A stretch of DNA of 64,000 nucleotides from positions 32,573,523 to 32,637,522 of the forward strand of contig OY829543.1 of assembly GCA_963691705.1 (NCBI GenBank), given 5' to 3'. The notes beneath the pieces were generated by a model. That model did no database searches. It had not been told where the DNA came from and saw only the letters and a program-made list of their open reading frames with translations. Shown here one piece after another: positions 52,233 through 63,156 of this stretch (position 1 is the first letter of the stretch; each line of letters begins with the position of its first letter). Both the position numbers and the translations under genes were made by a program. Source of the DNA: Viola odorata (lineage: Eukaryota > Streptophyta > Magnoliopsida > Malpighiales > Violaceae).

Positions 52233-55200
52233 ATCACGCATCCAACACCAGAGTCTGTACCAAAGAAAGCATCAGTCGTGAAAAGGGACGTCGGATTTGT
52301 CGCTCCCCAAGCTAATCAGGGGCAGCCGTTTCCACCACCACCGCCTTATTTATTGCCACCGCCGTATCATCCGCCATCACTATATCAATCCACCTCCTTT
52401 CCTTTTACTTCACCACCAATTGCTAATATCCTGCCTCAAAATCCTACACATTTCCCACCACCTCCAGTACAAACATCACAACCTATGCAACCCAAGCCAT
52501 ATAACCCACAAAAAGACCCAAACAACCAAAACACGTCAAACAATCGGTGGAACAGAGAGCCCTTGCCTCCTCTTCCTCTCCCCGCGGGAGAAATCTACAA
52601 ATATCTCTTGGCAGCCAGACAGATCGTACCGGTCCCTGCTCAGCCTCAATTGCCTCCTTACCCAAAGTGGTATGATCTCAACGCAAGGTGCGAATATCAC
52701 GCGGGAGCCCCAGGTCACACTCTGGAAAATTGCTTCGCATTCAAGGCAAAAGTCCATCACTTGATCAAAAGTGGATGGGTATCTTTCGAAGGATTAGCAA
52801 AAGGACCCAACACATCCACCAACCCTCTCCCCAATCATTCCCAAGGAAAGGGAGGGGTGAATGCCGTCTCGGCAGGAGAAAGCAACGACCATCTCTCTTC
52901 AGCATCAAGTTGGCCACAAGAACAACTTTTCCAGGCCTTAGCTCGAGAGGGATATGTGCCATATGCGGAGAGCAATCCAAGTCACTGCATGTACTGCAAG
53001 GGAAGCGACGGTCATAAGATCCAAGGTTGCAAGTTGTTCACAGGAAAGGTGAGACAACTCTCGAGTCTCGGAGTAATACAAACCCAGAAAGCGACCCCCG
53101 GGGAAGGATCCATCAACACGATCGGAGACGGATTTCCTATCCCGCATAATGCCGAGGGAACCCCACTCCAAATCATCCAGAAGAAAGGATCAACTTCATC
53201 GTGCAAAAGGTTCTCCGCGCACCGCGACGAAGGCGACCACGAGATTGACACCTTGGGCCAACCTTCCGGGAAGTTCGATTACCTCGTCAGGTATTCGGCA
53301 CCACACTCCTATTCTAGCATAGTGCCCTTACTACCTTCTTGGGAATCCTCAGACTCTGAGTCATACCCTTCACCGACATGGTCGTTTCCTCCGTTTCCTT
53401 TGAAAGAGATCTACGCAAGCCTCTTGGCAGACGGGAAGATTACACCATCCCCACTCTCGCCTCAATCCCTTCCTTACCCTAGCTGGTATGATCCAAAGGT
53501 TAGCTACAAATATCACGCCGGAACCCGAGGACACTCCTTGGAAAACTGTTACGACTTTAGAGAGAAGGTCGAGCACCTAACCAAGGAAGGACGAATCTCG
53601 TCTAAAGGTTTAACAAGGGGTCCTGATGTGACAACCAATCCTTTACCGCGCCATAATCCTGAGATGAGTGACATTTCTTCCATTGGAATTGACCTTTCTC
53701 ACCTGTCGATGGGGGAAGTACCCGATGAAGAATTATTCTTTGCATTAGCTAACAACGCATATCTACCATTCCCGGGGAATAGTCAGGCCCAATGCCTATT
53801 CTGCCAAGGGGAAAACAAGCATGACATCCAGGATTGCAGACTTTTTCAGCAAAAAGTCAAGCAACTCACAAGATTCGGGATCATTCAGACCAAATGGAGA
53901 ACCCAAGGAGCAATCAACGTCATCGAGGATAATCCTCCAGCACCGTATTCCATCAAATACGTGGCCCAAACAGGAGATGCAGCCCCTACCCCACGCAAAG
54001 TAGTGTTCATATTAGTTGTGAATACTCCCAGCCGGGACTTACACGCGGTCCCATTCAACTACGGATACACGGTGGTCACCACCCCTCCTGCCATCACACC
54101 AACAGCACTGACCATCGGCGAAGCCTCTCATATCGGGGGCATGACCCGCACCGGAAGATGTTACATCTCGGAGGAAGTAGAAAAGCAACGACAAGCCAAA
54201 GGGAAAGACCCTGTGATCCGCGAAGAGATGGTAGAAGAGACGCAAGGCTTGAGCAAGCCTGTAACCGAGGACGAGACAGCCGAGTTCCTCAAGATCATGA
54301 AACAGAGCGAGTTCAGCATCATCGAACAGCTAAAGAAAACCCCAGCTTGCATCTCCATTATGGAGCTGATCCTTACTTCAGAGCCACATCGCCAAGCTCT
54401 CTTAAAAGTCTTGAAGCAAGCTTTCGTGACTAAGGATATCACTACAGAAGGGGTGGAAAACCTTGTCGGAAGGATCCAAGCCTTAAGCAGCATTTCCTTC
54501 TCGGAAGAAGAGATCGACCCCTCGGGAAGAGATCACAACAAGGCCCTATACATCACGGTGGAATGTAAGGGACACGTCATAGCAAAGGCCCTAATCGATA
54601 ATGGGTCCGCACTTAATGTCATGCCCAGGCATGTCCTCGAACAACTGCCGGTTGATTACTTTCTCATGAAACCTAGCGGAATGATGGCTAGGGCTTTCGA
54701 TGGCACCACTGGAGAGATCATCGGGAACATTGAGTTGGATATGGTCATCGGGCCCCACACTTTCACTTTGACATTCCAGATCATGGAAATCCAACCCGCT
54801 TACAGCATGCTTCTAGGACGGCCTTGGATCCATTCAGCGGGAGCCGTTCCCTCTTCCATGCATCAATGCCTCAAATACGTCAAGGACAATGTCCTCGTCA
54901 CAATAAAGGCAGAACAGGCCTTGATCTTGGCCAAGCATGCATCCGTGCCTTACATCGAAACTGCGAAAACCTTGGAGAGTCCCTTCCAAGCCTTTGAAAT
55001 CGTCAACGCGGGTTGGATCGAGGAGGGATCCCCCGTTTGCGAAGCCTCAAAATCTGGGGTAGCCGAAACAACTACTAAGTCAACACTAGAGGGAAGCTTC
55101 CAATTAGGAAAACGGCTCGGGGCTGAGTTACAAGGATCAAAAGGCTGGGCGCCTCCGAAGAGCTTCGGAGACCGATTTGGGTTAGGATACCAACCCAGCA

Positions 55201-55481
55201 AGGCCGATTTCACCAGGATTGCCCAAGAAAAGAAAGAAAAACAGCTGGCTAAGCTATTTGGACGTTCTGCGCCAGAGGGCAAAATGTCGATTCCCCATAT
55301 CAGAACCACGTTCCCCTTCGCCGCTGAAACCATCAATGAAAATCCAATCAGGGTATCAGACCTCCGTATCTGCACTCTAGGGGAAGAAGGATCGTCGCCT
55401 GGTTCAGTCATTTTCGTTAAGAAGTCAGGGGAGTCTGTGGGCAACTGGACCATCACCATGCTTCCGGTTGTCTCTCCGTAA
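52233..55481 (+). CDS. Element B gag C-terminus and protease (open frame after the TGA)
   Basis: The first ATG in this open frame is at 52278 (1067 codons). A Pro-rich start leads to a duplicated nucleic-acid-binding module: CEYHAGAPGHTLENC at residue 138 with CMYCKGSDGHKIQGC at 237, and again YKYHAGTRGHSLENC at 410 with CLFCQGENKHDIQDC at 506. In the second module Tyr replaces the first Cys. Protease has its active site at Asp774 in ALIDNGSALNVMP, a DNGS form known in Tat-type elements, with the later LLGRPWIHSAGAVPS block. A glycine-rich block near the end (GDRFGLGYQPSK) is common in this lineage. Protease cleaves the polyprotein. Same frame as gag, separated from pol by 145 bp. Confidence 0.9.
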   Translation: MTHPTPESVPKKASVVKRDVGFVAPQANQGQPFPPPPPYLLPPPYHPPSLYQSTSFPFTSPPIANILPQNPTHFPPPPVQTSQPMQPKPYNPQKDPNNQNTSNNRWNREPLPPLPLPAGEIYKYLLAARQIVPVPAQPQLPPYPKWYDLNARCEYHAGAPGHTLENCFAFKAKVHHLIKSGWVSFEGLAKGPNTSTNPLPNHSQGKGGVNAVSAGESNDHLSSASSWPQEQLFQALAREGYVPYAESNPSHCMYCKGSDGHKIQGCKLFTGKVRQLSSLGVIQTQKATPGEGSINTIGDGFPIPHNAEGTPLQIIQKKGSTSSCKRFSAHRDEGDHEIDTLGQPSGKFDYLVRYSAPHSYSSIVPLLPSWESSDSESYPSPTWSFPPFPLKEIYASLLADGKITPSPLSPQSLPYPSWYDPKVSYKYHAGTRGHSLENCYDFREKVEHLTKEGRISSKGLTRGPDVTTNPLPRHNPEMSDISSIGIDLSHLSMGEVPDEELFFALANNAYLPFPGNSQAQCLFCQGENKHDIQDCRLFQQKVKQLTRFGIIQTKWRTQGAINVIEDNPPAPYSIKYVAQTGDAAPTPRKVVFILVVNTPSRDLHAVPFNYGYTVVTTPPAITPTALTIGEASHIGGMTRTGRCYISEEVEKQRQAKGKDPVIREEMVEETQGLSKPVTEDETAEFLKIMKQSEFSIIEQLKKTPACISIMELILTSEPHRQALLKVLKQAFVTKDITTEGVENLVGRIQALSSISFSEEEIDPSGRDHNKALYITVECKGHVIAKALIDNGSALNVMPRHVLEQLPVDYFLMKPSGMMARAFDGTTGEIIGNIELDMVIGPHTFTLTFQIMEIQPAYSMLLGRPWIHSAGAVPSSMHQCLKYVKDNVLVTIKAEQALILAKHASVPYIETAKTLESPFQAFEIVNAGWIEEGSPVCEASKSGVAETTTKSTLEGSFQLGKRLGAELQGSKGWAPPKSFGDRFGLGYQPSKADFTRIAQEKKEKQLAKLFGRSAPEGKMSIPHIRTTFPFAAETINENPIRVSDLRICTLGEEGSSPGSVIFVKKSGESVGNWTITMLPVVSP

Positions 55482-55626
55482 TTTCTCATTTTGAAAAATA
55501 TATATGTTTTTGGCCCGTTTTCTTACGAAAACATTTTTGTAGGGACTCCTGTTCCCTTTTGTTAAAAATCAATATATATGCAATTTTCATTTTACGTATC
55601 TCTTTTTTCGCACTGTTAATTTCAGG

Positions 55627-58600
55627 ATGAGTGTTAGTTCGGATTGTCTTGATAAAACCTATGTCTTTACTGGCAAAGAAATCATCGCTACGACTGAAGA
55701 CAAGGCCGAAGTCTCCGACGAACTGACCCGTTTGCTAGAAAGTTCAGAAAAGGAAATAACCCCTCATCGGGAGGAATTGAAGGAAGTAAACTTGGGGGCA
55801 AGCAATGAGAATCAAAAACTGGTCAAGATCGGAACTACCCTGGATACGACTCAGAGAGAAAGGTTGATTTCTCTCCTCAAGGACTACTCCGATGTATTTG
55901 CATTGTCATACGCCGACATGCCAGGTCTTGATCCCGGGATAGTTGAGCATCGTATTATGTTAAAACCTGAGTTTAAGCCTGTCAAGCAAAAACTTCGGAG
56001 GATGCATCCAGACATCCTTCTGAAAATCAAAGAAGAAGTTACCAAGCAACTAGACGCGGGTTTTCTGAGAGTTGCTGAGTACCCAGAATGGATCGCCAAT
56101 ATAGTGCCAGTGCCTAAGAAAGATGGGAAGGTTCGCATGTGCATGGACTTTCGGGATCTCAATCGAGCTAGCCCTAAGGACGACTTCCCTCTTCCCCATA
56201 TCGACATCTTGGTAGATAGTGCCGCTAGAAATGACATGTTCTCTTTCATGGACGGATTCTCGGGGTACAATCAGATCAAGATGGCACCCGAGGATAGTGA
56301 AAAGACGACCTTCATCACGCCCTGGGGAACCTTCTGCTACAAAGTGATGCCCTTCGGATTAAAAAATGCAGGAGCCACGTACCAACGTGCTGCCATCACC
56401 CTTTTCCATGACATGATGCATAAAGAATTGGAAATATATGTCGACGACATGATAGCCAAATCTCACGGCACGCAAGATCATGTAGACATCCTGAGAAAGG
56501 TGTTCGAAAGGTTGAGGCAATTTCGGCTATGGCTAAACCCAGCTAAGTGTACCTTCGGAGTGACTTCCGGGAAGTTGTTGGGATTCATCGTCAGCAACAA
56601 AGGCATAGAAGTGGATCCTGATAAGATAAAAGCAATTCAAGAGCTGCCCGCTCCCAGCACCGAAACAGAAGTGCGAAGCTTCTTAGGACGCATCAACTAC
56701 ATCGCTCGCTTTATCAGCCAGTTAACGCTTACTTGCGAGCCGATGTTCAAAATGCTAAGGAAGCACGGAGATGCAGAATGGGACGAAGACTGCCAGGAAG
56801 CCTTCGAGAAAATCAAGACATATCTGCAAAACCCACCGGTACTAGTTCCTCCGACGCCAGGACGTCCCTTGCTCATGTATATGACAGTCACAGCTAGCGC
56901 CATGGTTTGCGTTTTGGGACAGTACGACGAGTCCGGAAGGCGTGAACAAGCCATCTATTACCTCAGCAAAAAAATCAACGAATATGAGATGCGTTACTCT
57001 ATGTTGGAACGAACTTGTTGCGCCCTAGCATGGTGCGCCCGAAGGCTCCGGCAGTACATGTTGTATTACACGACTTGGCTAATCTCTCGCATGGATCCCT
57101 TGAAATACATCTTCGAAAAGCCGTACCTGTCAAGTCGCATTTGTAGATGGCAAGTCTTATTAGCTGAGCACGAGATCATCTATGTGACTCGGAAAGCGGT
57201 TAAAGCAAGCGCCCTCGCCGATCACTTGGTTGATCATGCCTCGGACGAGTATGAGTCATTGAGCTTCGACTTCCCCGATGAGGACATCATAATGATTGAA
57301 GATGAGATCACAGAAGATCTCCGAGAAGACGATTGGTGGACCATCTTCTTCGACGGTGCGGTGAACCTCTCGGGCAAGGGAGTGGGAGCCGTGGTCATAG
57401 CCTCAGATGGCCGTCAATTCCCCATAGCATGCAAATTGAACTTCCCATGCACCAATAACGTCACCGAGTATGAAGCATGCATCAGCGGCCTGACAGCAGC
57501 CATCGACTTAAAAGTAAAGAAGCTCCGAATCTTCGGCGATTCAGCACTCGTCATCTATCAAGCCCAGGATCTATGGCAGACACGGGATTCCAAGCTCATC
57601 CCTTATCAAAGGCTACTCACCCAACTCACACGGGAATTCGAGGAAACCGAATTCGACCGAGTCGATAGAGAAAAGAACCGCTTCGCAGACGCATTAGCCA
57701 CGTTGGCCTCAATGTTTAAGTTAGAATGCGGAGTAATGCTCCAACCATTGAGAGTGGAAGTAAAGGAAACTCCGGCATGTTGTGTCGCCTTAGAAGAGGA
57801 ACTTGACGGCAAGCCATGGTTCTACGACTTAGTACAGTTCATCAGAAACCGGGAGTACCCACCGGGGGCAAGTCGAGTTAGCAAAAAGACCCTCCAGCGC
57901 TTAGCACTAGACTTCTACCTCGACGGCGAGGTTCTATATAAAAGGAGAGCGGATGGAGCTTTGCTTCGCTGCGTCACCATGGCCGAGGCAAAGAGAATCA
58001 TAGCAGAGATCCACGAAGGGGTCTGTTCCACACACGCAAGTGGGCATATGATGGCCAGACAAATAATGAGGCAAGGGTATTTTTGGCTCACCATCGAACG
58101 AGATTGCATCAGCTACTTCCGGAAGTGCCACAAATGTCAAATCTACGCGGACCATCTCCATGTCCCTCCGGCCCCTCTCTTCAGCATGACATCGCCTTGG
58201 CCTTTTGCGATGTGGGGAATCGACATCATCGGCCAAATTCATCCAACAGCCTCTAATGGCCATCGCTTAATCCTCGTAGCAATCGACTACTTCACCAAAT
58301 GGGTAGAGGTCACCTCTTACTCCAGCATCACTCAGAAAATGACCATGCGATTCATTGAGAGAAATATCATTTGCCGTCACGGGGTCCCAGAGACCATCAT
58401 CACGGACAACGGCACCAATCTCAACGAAAAAATGATCGACGATCTTTACCAACATTGGAAGGTGAAGCACCAGAACTCGTCACCATATCGACCAAAGATG
58501 AATGGCGCAGTCGAAGCAGCAAACAAGAACCTGAAGAGGATCATCCAAAAGATGGTAATCACGCACAAAGATTGGCATGACATGCTTCCCTTCGCACTAC

Positions 58601-58782
58601 ATGCTTACCGGATAGCAACCCGTACATCCACAAGGGCAACTCCCTACTCATTAGTTTACGGCATGGAAGCCGTAATTCCCCTTGAGGTAGAAATCCCTTC
58701 TCTCAGAATCCTGGCAGAGTCTGAAGTAGAAGAATCAGATTGGGCGAGAGTGAGGTACAAGCAGCTGAACCTCCTTCTTTGA
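55627..58782 (+). CDS. pol: Element B pol: RT, RNase H, archaeal-type RNase H, integrase
   Basis: 1051 codons. RT spans about residues 110-330 (MCMDFRDLNRASPKDDFPLP, MPFGLKNAGATYQ, catalytic YVDD at 271-274). The RT-linked RNase H (YYLSKKINEYEMRYSMLERT) has VTASAMVCVLGQY where the first acidic residue is usual, so it may be degenerate. A second RNase H starts at residue about 570 (WWTIFFDGAVNLSGKGVGAV with Asp576; VTEYEACISGL; FGDSALVI; ADALATLAS). Two RNase H domains are the Tat hallmark. Integrase has an HHCC zinc region (HASGHMMARQIMRQGYFW, CHKCQIYAD) and a DDE triad at Asp866, Asp927 and Glu963, with 35 residues between the last two. The frame is lost at about 58775 and continues at 58790-59065. 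Confidence 0.95.
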   Translation: MSVSSDCLDKTYVFTGKEIIATTEDKAEVSDELTRLLESSEKEITPHREELKEVNLGASNENQKLVKIGTTLDTTQRERLISLLKDYSDVFALSYADMPGLDPGIVEHRIMLKPEFKPVKQKLRRMHPDILLKIKEEVTKQLDAGFLRVAEYPEWIANIVPVPKKDGKVRMCMDFRDLNRASPKDDFPLPHIDILVDSAARNDMFSFMDGFSGYNQIKMAPEDSEKTTFITPWGTFCYKVMPFGLKNAGATYQRAAITLFHDMMHKELEIYVDDMIAKSHGTQDHVDILRKVFERLRQFRLWLNPAKCTFGVTSGKLLGFIVSNKGIEVDPDKIKAIQELPAPSTETEVRSFLGRINYIARFISQLTLTCEPMFKMLRKHGDAEWDEDCQEAFEKIKTYLQNPPVLVPPTPGRPLLMYMTVTASAMVCVLGQYDESGRREQAIYYLSKKINEYEMRYSMLERTCCALAWCARRLRQYMLYYTTWLISRMDPLKYIFEKPYLSSRICRWQVLLAEHEIIYVTRKAVKASALADHLVDHASDEYESLSFDFPDEDIIMIEDEITEDLREDDWWTIFFDGAVNLSGKGVGAVVIASDGRQFPIACKLNFPCTNNVTEYEACISGLTAAIDLKVKKLRIFGDSALVIYQAQDLWQTRDSKLIPYQRLLTQLTREFEETEFDRVDREKNRFADALATLASMFKLECGVMLQPLRVEVKETPACCVALEEELDGKPWFYDLVQFIRNREYPPGASRVSKKTLQRLALDFYLDGEVLYKRRADGALLRCVTMAEAKRIIAEIHEGVCSTHASGHMMARQIMRQGYFWLTIERDCISYFRKCHKCQIYADHLHVPPAPLFSMTSPWPFAMWGIDIIGQIHPTASNGHRLILVAIDYFTKWVEVTSYSSITQKMTMRFIERNIICRHGVPETIITDNGTNLNEKMIDDLYQHWKVKHQNSSPYRPKMNGAVEAANKNLKRIIQKMVITHKDWHDMLPFALHAYRIATRTSTRATPYSLVYGMEAVIPLEVEIPSLRILAESEVEESDWARVRYKQLNLLL

Positions 58783-59065
58783 AAAGTGCTTGGCCGCTAT
58801 CTGCCATGCGCAATTATATCAGCAAAGAATGACCAACGCTTATAACAAGAAAGTACGACCTCGCAAATTCGAGGCTGGGGATTTAGTGCTGAAGAAAATT
58901 CTCCCTCATCAGGAGGCTAGTCAAGGAAAGTGGGCCCCAAGGTACGAGGGCCCATATCTGGTCAAAAGTGCATTCTCAGGGGGTGCCCTAATGCTAACCA
59001 ACATGGATGGAGACGATCTCCCGAGACCGGTAAATGCCCATGCAGTCAAGAGATACTTCGCCTGA
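58783..59065 (+). pseudogene. Element B integrase C-terminus after a frameshift
   Basis: In another frame the sequence reads EKCLAAICHAQLYQQRMTNA, YNKKVRPRKFEAGDLVLKKI and KWAPRYEGPYLVKSAFSGGA, ending NAHAVKRYFA. This is the normal integrase tail of Athila/Tat elements. One small indel around 58775 (CTCCTTCTTTGAAAAG) separates it from pol. The insertion could be a sequencing error or a real, recent inactivation. Confidence 0.88.
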
Positions 59066-60479
59066 AGCATCGTGGACAGAGCGTCCGGTCAGCCAAAGAC
59101 ATAGAGTTTTATCATGACAATCTAGCACAAACATTTGTCCTGAAATTAATAAAACAAGTTTTTTTCAGGAGATGCTCGTTATTTTAAAAATTTGTTGTCC
59201 CCTTTCTCTTCCTTAAAATTTGTGAGATGACAAAAGGAGGCATGGCATAGATGGCTCCCCAGGAGTAGCTCCGGACGCAAGACGCGTCACTTAGACTAAC
59301 GCCACTAATCACTCTTTAGTTTAGCAGGGACGTAAGGTCTCACGCCTCAAATTGTCGTCACGATAAAACCAGAGAGTTTCGCTCGTAGGAGCTGTTGAAT
59401 TGCCGCAGCCGGCCACCTTCAAGAGCGAATTAGGAAAGATTTTAAGACAAACCATCACCCTCTAAAGTGAAATTTCTTTTCCTCGCAGTACTACCAGCAC
59501 AGCCGGCATCGCAAACAACCGGTCTCAAAGGACTGAATGCTGGACCAAAGTCACAGAGCCCATCCCATGTCGGTCAAGCCATCGAAATGCTAGCAACAAC
59601 TCCTGAAAAAAACACGACAAAAAGTTGTCCTCCTAGAACTACCGTCAACATACTCAATGCGGTCTTGTTCAAGCGGTTTCCCAACCTCCGCACCATGATC
59701 AACAAGGTGAAGATCCGACAAAGCATCTAACAACAAAGCCATCGTCAACCAACATCCGACACAAGTCACACTCAGTGACCCACGGATTGCCCGTCCAGAA
59801 GGGAGAGCTTAAAACTTATCAATCACATTACTTTTGCTAAAAATTGTCTTGCATTTACTCCTCATTTGTGCTTGCCATATCTTTTTCAGGGACTAGGTCA
59901 CCCCTATTCGGTGCCTGCAGAAGAACGGTAAGCATACACCCTTGCAGCCCCGCTGCACATCACGGGGATAAAGGGTTATCCCCTTTATCCCCGAGCAATC
60001 ACGAAGCCAATCAGCGAAGGTCCAGCAAGACCGGCAAGCAAATAAACAGAATGCGGATCTCGTCCTCACTACGACCTGGATTGGCGGTTCCCGCGAAGCA
60101 GCTAAAAAAAGAAACCAATCAACGCATCTAAGCAAGGCGTTCTGGAGCTGGGACCACGTCATAGGCACCCTCGAAAAGCCGAGTTAAAGGAAGGGAGAAT
60201 CCCTGAACTTATCTCAGTTTTTGTTTTCAAATTAATTTCCCTTTCTGTTTTCCCCTCTGCATCTCGCAGGGACGGGAAGCATCTCGCTGTCATCCGCATG
60301 GAGCTTGTGGAAGACGCCCGCGCAGCCCCGCTGCGCAGTTCAGGGGAGTCCCTCTTTCTTTTCCCTTTATTTAAATTTGTTTTTATTCCTGCTCGCTTTA
60401 TTAGCTTTAAGTCGGGTACGGTCATCTGGCCCACTGGGGGGCAACCTTAGGTTCTCGGTAGAACTTTATAAGTAAGTCG
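59066..60479 (+). other. Element B 3' noncoding region, first part
   Basis: No ORF is supported. Two related segments of about 350 bp share a CAGGGAC...GCAAG/GAAGC start and the core GCAGCCCCGCTGC (59943 and 60323), which is followed by a GGGG run and a pyrimidine stretch. TCTTTTTCAGGGAC and CATCTCGCAGGGAC resemble splice acceptors. AAGGGTTATCCCCTTTATCC near 59970 forms an inverted repeat. Confidence 0.55.
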
Positions 60480-60483
60480 TCTC

Positions 60484-60745
60484 AAACCATCTAGCAATCA
60501 AACATCTAGCAATTAAACGTCTAGCAATCAAATGTCTATCAATCAAACCATCTAGCAATCAAACATCTAGCAATCAAACGTCTAGCAATCAAACGTCTAG
60601 CAATCAAACATCTAGCAATCAAACGTCTAGCAATCAAACGTCTAGCAATCAAACCATCTAGCAATCGAACCATCTAGCAATCAAACGTCTAGCAATCAAA
60701 CCCCCTAGCAATCAAACCACCCGTCAATCAAAAATCAAAAATCAA
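60484..60745 (+). repeat. Minisatellite, unit about 15 bp, about 17 copies
   Basis: Units are CAATCAAACGTCTAG with variants (ACATCTAG, ACCATCTAG, ACCCCCTAG). It lies in the 3' noncoding region of element B. Confidence 0.92.
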
Positions 60746-61396
60746 TCAAAAATCCCTCTTTAGCCGGCTCAAACAAAAGCATACTACTCTCATAAGCATT
60801 TTCATGCATCGCATAGGTTAGGAATATTTAATCCCTTTGTTAACTCCAGCATCTATCCAAATTACGTGCCATGCATGATATTACCTGTTCGCTCTTATAT
60901 CCGCGGTTTGCTCCGACGTAAGCAGTCATAGACAAATCCCGGTAAGCATCTTTGAGCCATCGCGCCTTATCCTTCATGAGTGTAAGAGCCTGACTAGATA
61001 CTAGTTAAGTTCGCATAATATCCAGGGTACATGCGCCATTAGACATGGGATAGCTATAAAGTGACATGGGACTTTTACGATTTTCTCCACTTTTTTTCAT
61101 TTTTTCCCTCTTTCCACCATATATGTCATCACTCCCCAAACCGTCAATATCACTCATACCCCGGGAGCCAAAGAGCAGTTTCAGCTAAATTTGCCAGCCG
61201 GAAGTAAAAGCACGTCGAGTCCAAGAGCACGATGAAGGAGACGGAAAAGGTCACCGGGAGATCGCTAAGGACTATCACCGAAGAAGCAGCAACAACGAAG
61301 GCCGAGACCTCAAGACAAAAGGGGAAGAGATCAAGACGAAGGATGTGCTTGCTCTGCTCTGTTGCATTTTCAAATCAAATCAAAAAAGGGGAGGGA

Positions 61397-61427
<31 letters not shown>

Positions 61428-62289
61428 AAGAAGGGGAAAATGAGAGAAAAAAAAAGAAAAAAAGAGAGGGAAAAAAGGAAAAGAAAAGAAAAGAAAGAAA
61501 ATGCTCAGAGACCTTCGAAGAATACAAACAATCGAAGAGCCAAAGCAATCACAGCCCGGGGACAACTCAATTCGAGAAATCTCGAAGAAAACTTTCCCCA
61601 GTGAACTCGAGTAAAAAGGCCCAAGGCCAACTCGAGAAATCTCAAAGCATCCTTCCCCAGTAAAGTCAAGCAAAAGAGGCCCAAGGCCAACTCAAGAAAC
61701 CTCAAAGCAAGCATCCCTAGTGAGAACCCGAGAAGAGAAAGGGGCCCTAGGCCAACTCAAGTAGTGAGTCGCAAAAGGAACAGCGACGACGCTCCCCAAT
61801 GAATACTCAAGAAAAGGGCCCCTGGCCACACGGAAAGCACCCCCAGCAAGGTTCCCAGAGCTCATGCACTCTGTCAAGCAAGCATCCCCAGCAAAAAGCG
61901 AAAGAGCTCGCACACCCCGCCCTCATCAGGGCCAATCAGCAAAGCATCACTCATCAAAGGCCTTCCAACTCCCAAGCAAAGCCATCTTTTCCAAAACAAA
62001 CTTCTTTCCGGACATTTCACGTCCTTTCATTCTTTTCCGTAAAAGTCCCATCGATTACTAGAACGCCCATGCATGTGCATCTTCATTCGAAGTCTATTCA
62101 CTCGGATTGACATTGCGAACTGTAAATTATGTATCATGTTAGTTGCATCTTTATGAGTGTAAAACACTTAGCCTTGTTTCAGAGCGTGAGTACAAACACT
62201 AATATCAGGTGAGGACTGCTTACGGCTGCAAATCATGGGAAAGTCTTGTCCTTGGGGTCGTTACCTCCTGAGCAGGACGCAGACGCATT
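60746..62289 (+). other. Element B 3' noncoding region with conserved blocks and purine tract
   Basis: Block I (60968-61080: GCATAATATCCAGGGTACAT, TTAGACATGGGATAG) and block II (62066-62305: CCATGCATGTGCATCTTCAT, ACACTTAGCCTTGTTTC, CATGGGAAAGTCTTG) are shared with element A and with the plus-strand Athila fragment. Between them lie an A/G tract (61390-61500) and a run of diverged repeats of about 55-60 bp (61560-61900) with AGGCCCAAGGCCAACTC and CCCCAGTGA words. No ORF is supported. Confidence 0.65.
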
Positions 62290-62790
62290 CTAGGTTCGTA
62301 TCAAGAGCGCTAGCATTAGCATTTCTTCCCCTTCTAGAGTGACAGCATAGTTTACCTTCCATTAGCATTTCTTCTCCCACTAGAGTGATAGCACTTAGGT
62401 TTCAGCCTTAGCATCCTTCTCCTCCTAGAGTGACAACACTTAGTTTTCAGTATTAGCATTCTTCTCCTCCTAGAGTGACAGCACTTAGTTTTCAGCCTTA
62501 GCATTCTTCTCCTCCTAGAGTGACAGCACTTAGTTTTCAGCATTAGCATTCTTCTCCTCCTAGAGTGACAGCAGTTAGTTTTCAGCCTTAGCACTTCTCC
62601 TTCTCCCAAAGTGACATCATAGTTTAGTTTTCAGCATCAAGCATTTCTTCTCCTCCCAGAGTAATAGCATGGCGTAGTCTTACCTTTTTTAGCCCTAGCA
62701 TTTCTTCCCCTCCCAGAGTGACCTCCTTCACATAATTCTACATTTCTGCATAATTATTTCCTCCTCTTAGAGTGACATCATTAGGAAAAA
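62290..62790 (+). repeat. Tandem repeat, unit about 57 bp, about 8 copies
   Basis: Units contain TTAGCATTCTTCTCCTCCTA, GAGTGACAGCACTTAG and TTTTCAGC. The outer copies are more diverged. A shorter relative (CTCCCAGAGCGACATCA) recurs at 62999-63106. Confidence 0.9.
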
Positions 62791-63156
62791 TCAGTCATAC
62801 TTCTGCGAATCGCGCGTTATCCTCCCTAGGCAACGTCTGTTGCATGTTAGACCCCCCAGTGGAGCTGTCATTTACATTCTCGTAAAATCACTTTCCGTCC
62901 CCGGTAGAGTGGTTATCATTTTCATTTTCTGCAACTTATGTTTCTCTCGATACCCGAATAGAGCTAAGCTTATATCTTTGCAGGATCAACAACCTATCTC
63001 CTCCCAGAGCGACATCAATCTCCTTCTCCCAGAGCGACATCAAGCAACCACCTTTCATCCCCAGTGACAGCATCAATCAACTACCTCCTCCCAGAGCGAC
63101 ATCATCACCGTAAGTTTGAGGTAAGACCTACCGTGTCGCCAAAATTCGGATATCTA

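Noticed and set aside
61232..61663. 143-codon Lys/Glu-rich ORF
   Set aside because: Created by a long A/G tract in the 3' noncoding region of element B; no homology pattern.
62352..62609. Minus-strand ORF with repeated RLKTKCCHSRRRRM peptides
   Set aside because: Translation of the 57-bp tandem repeat (57 is a multiple of 3, so the frame repeats); no independent support.
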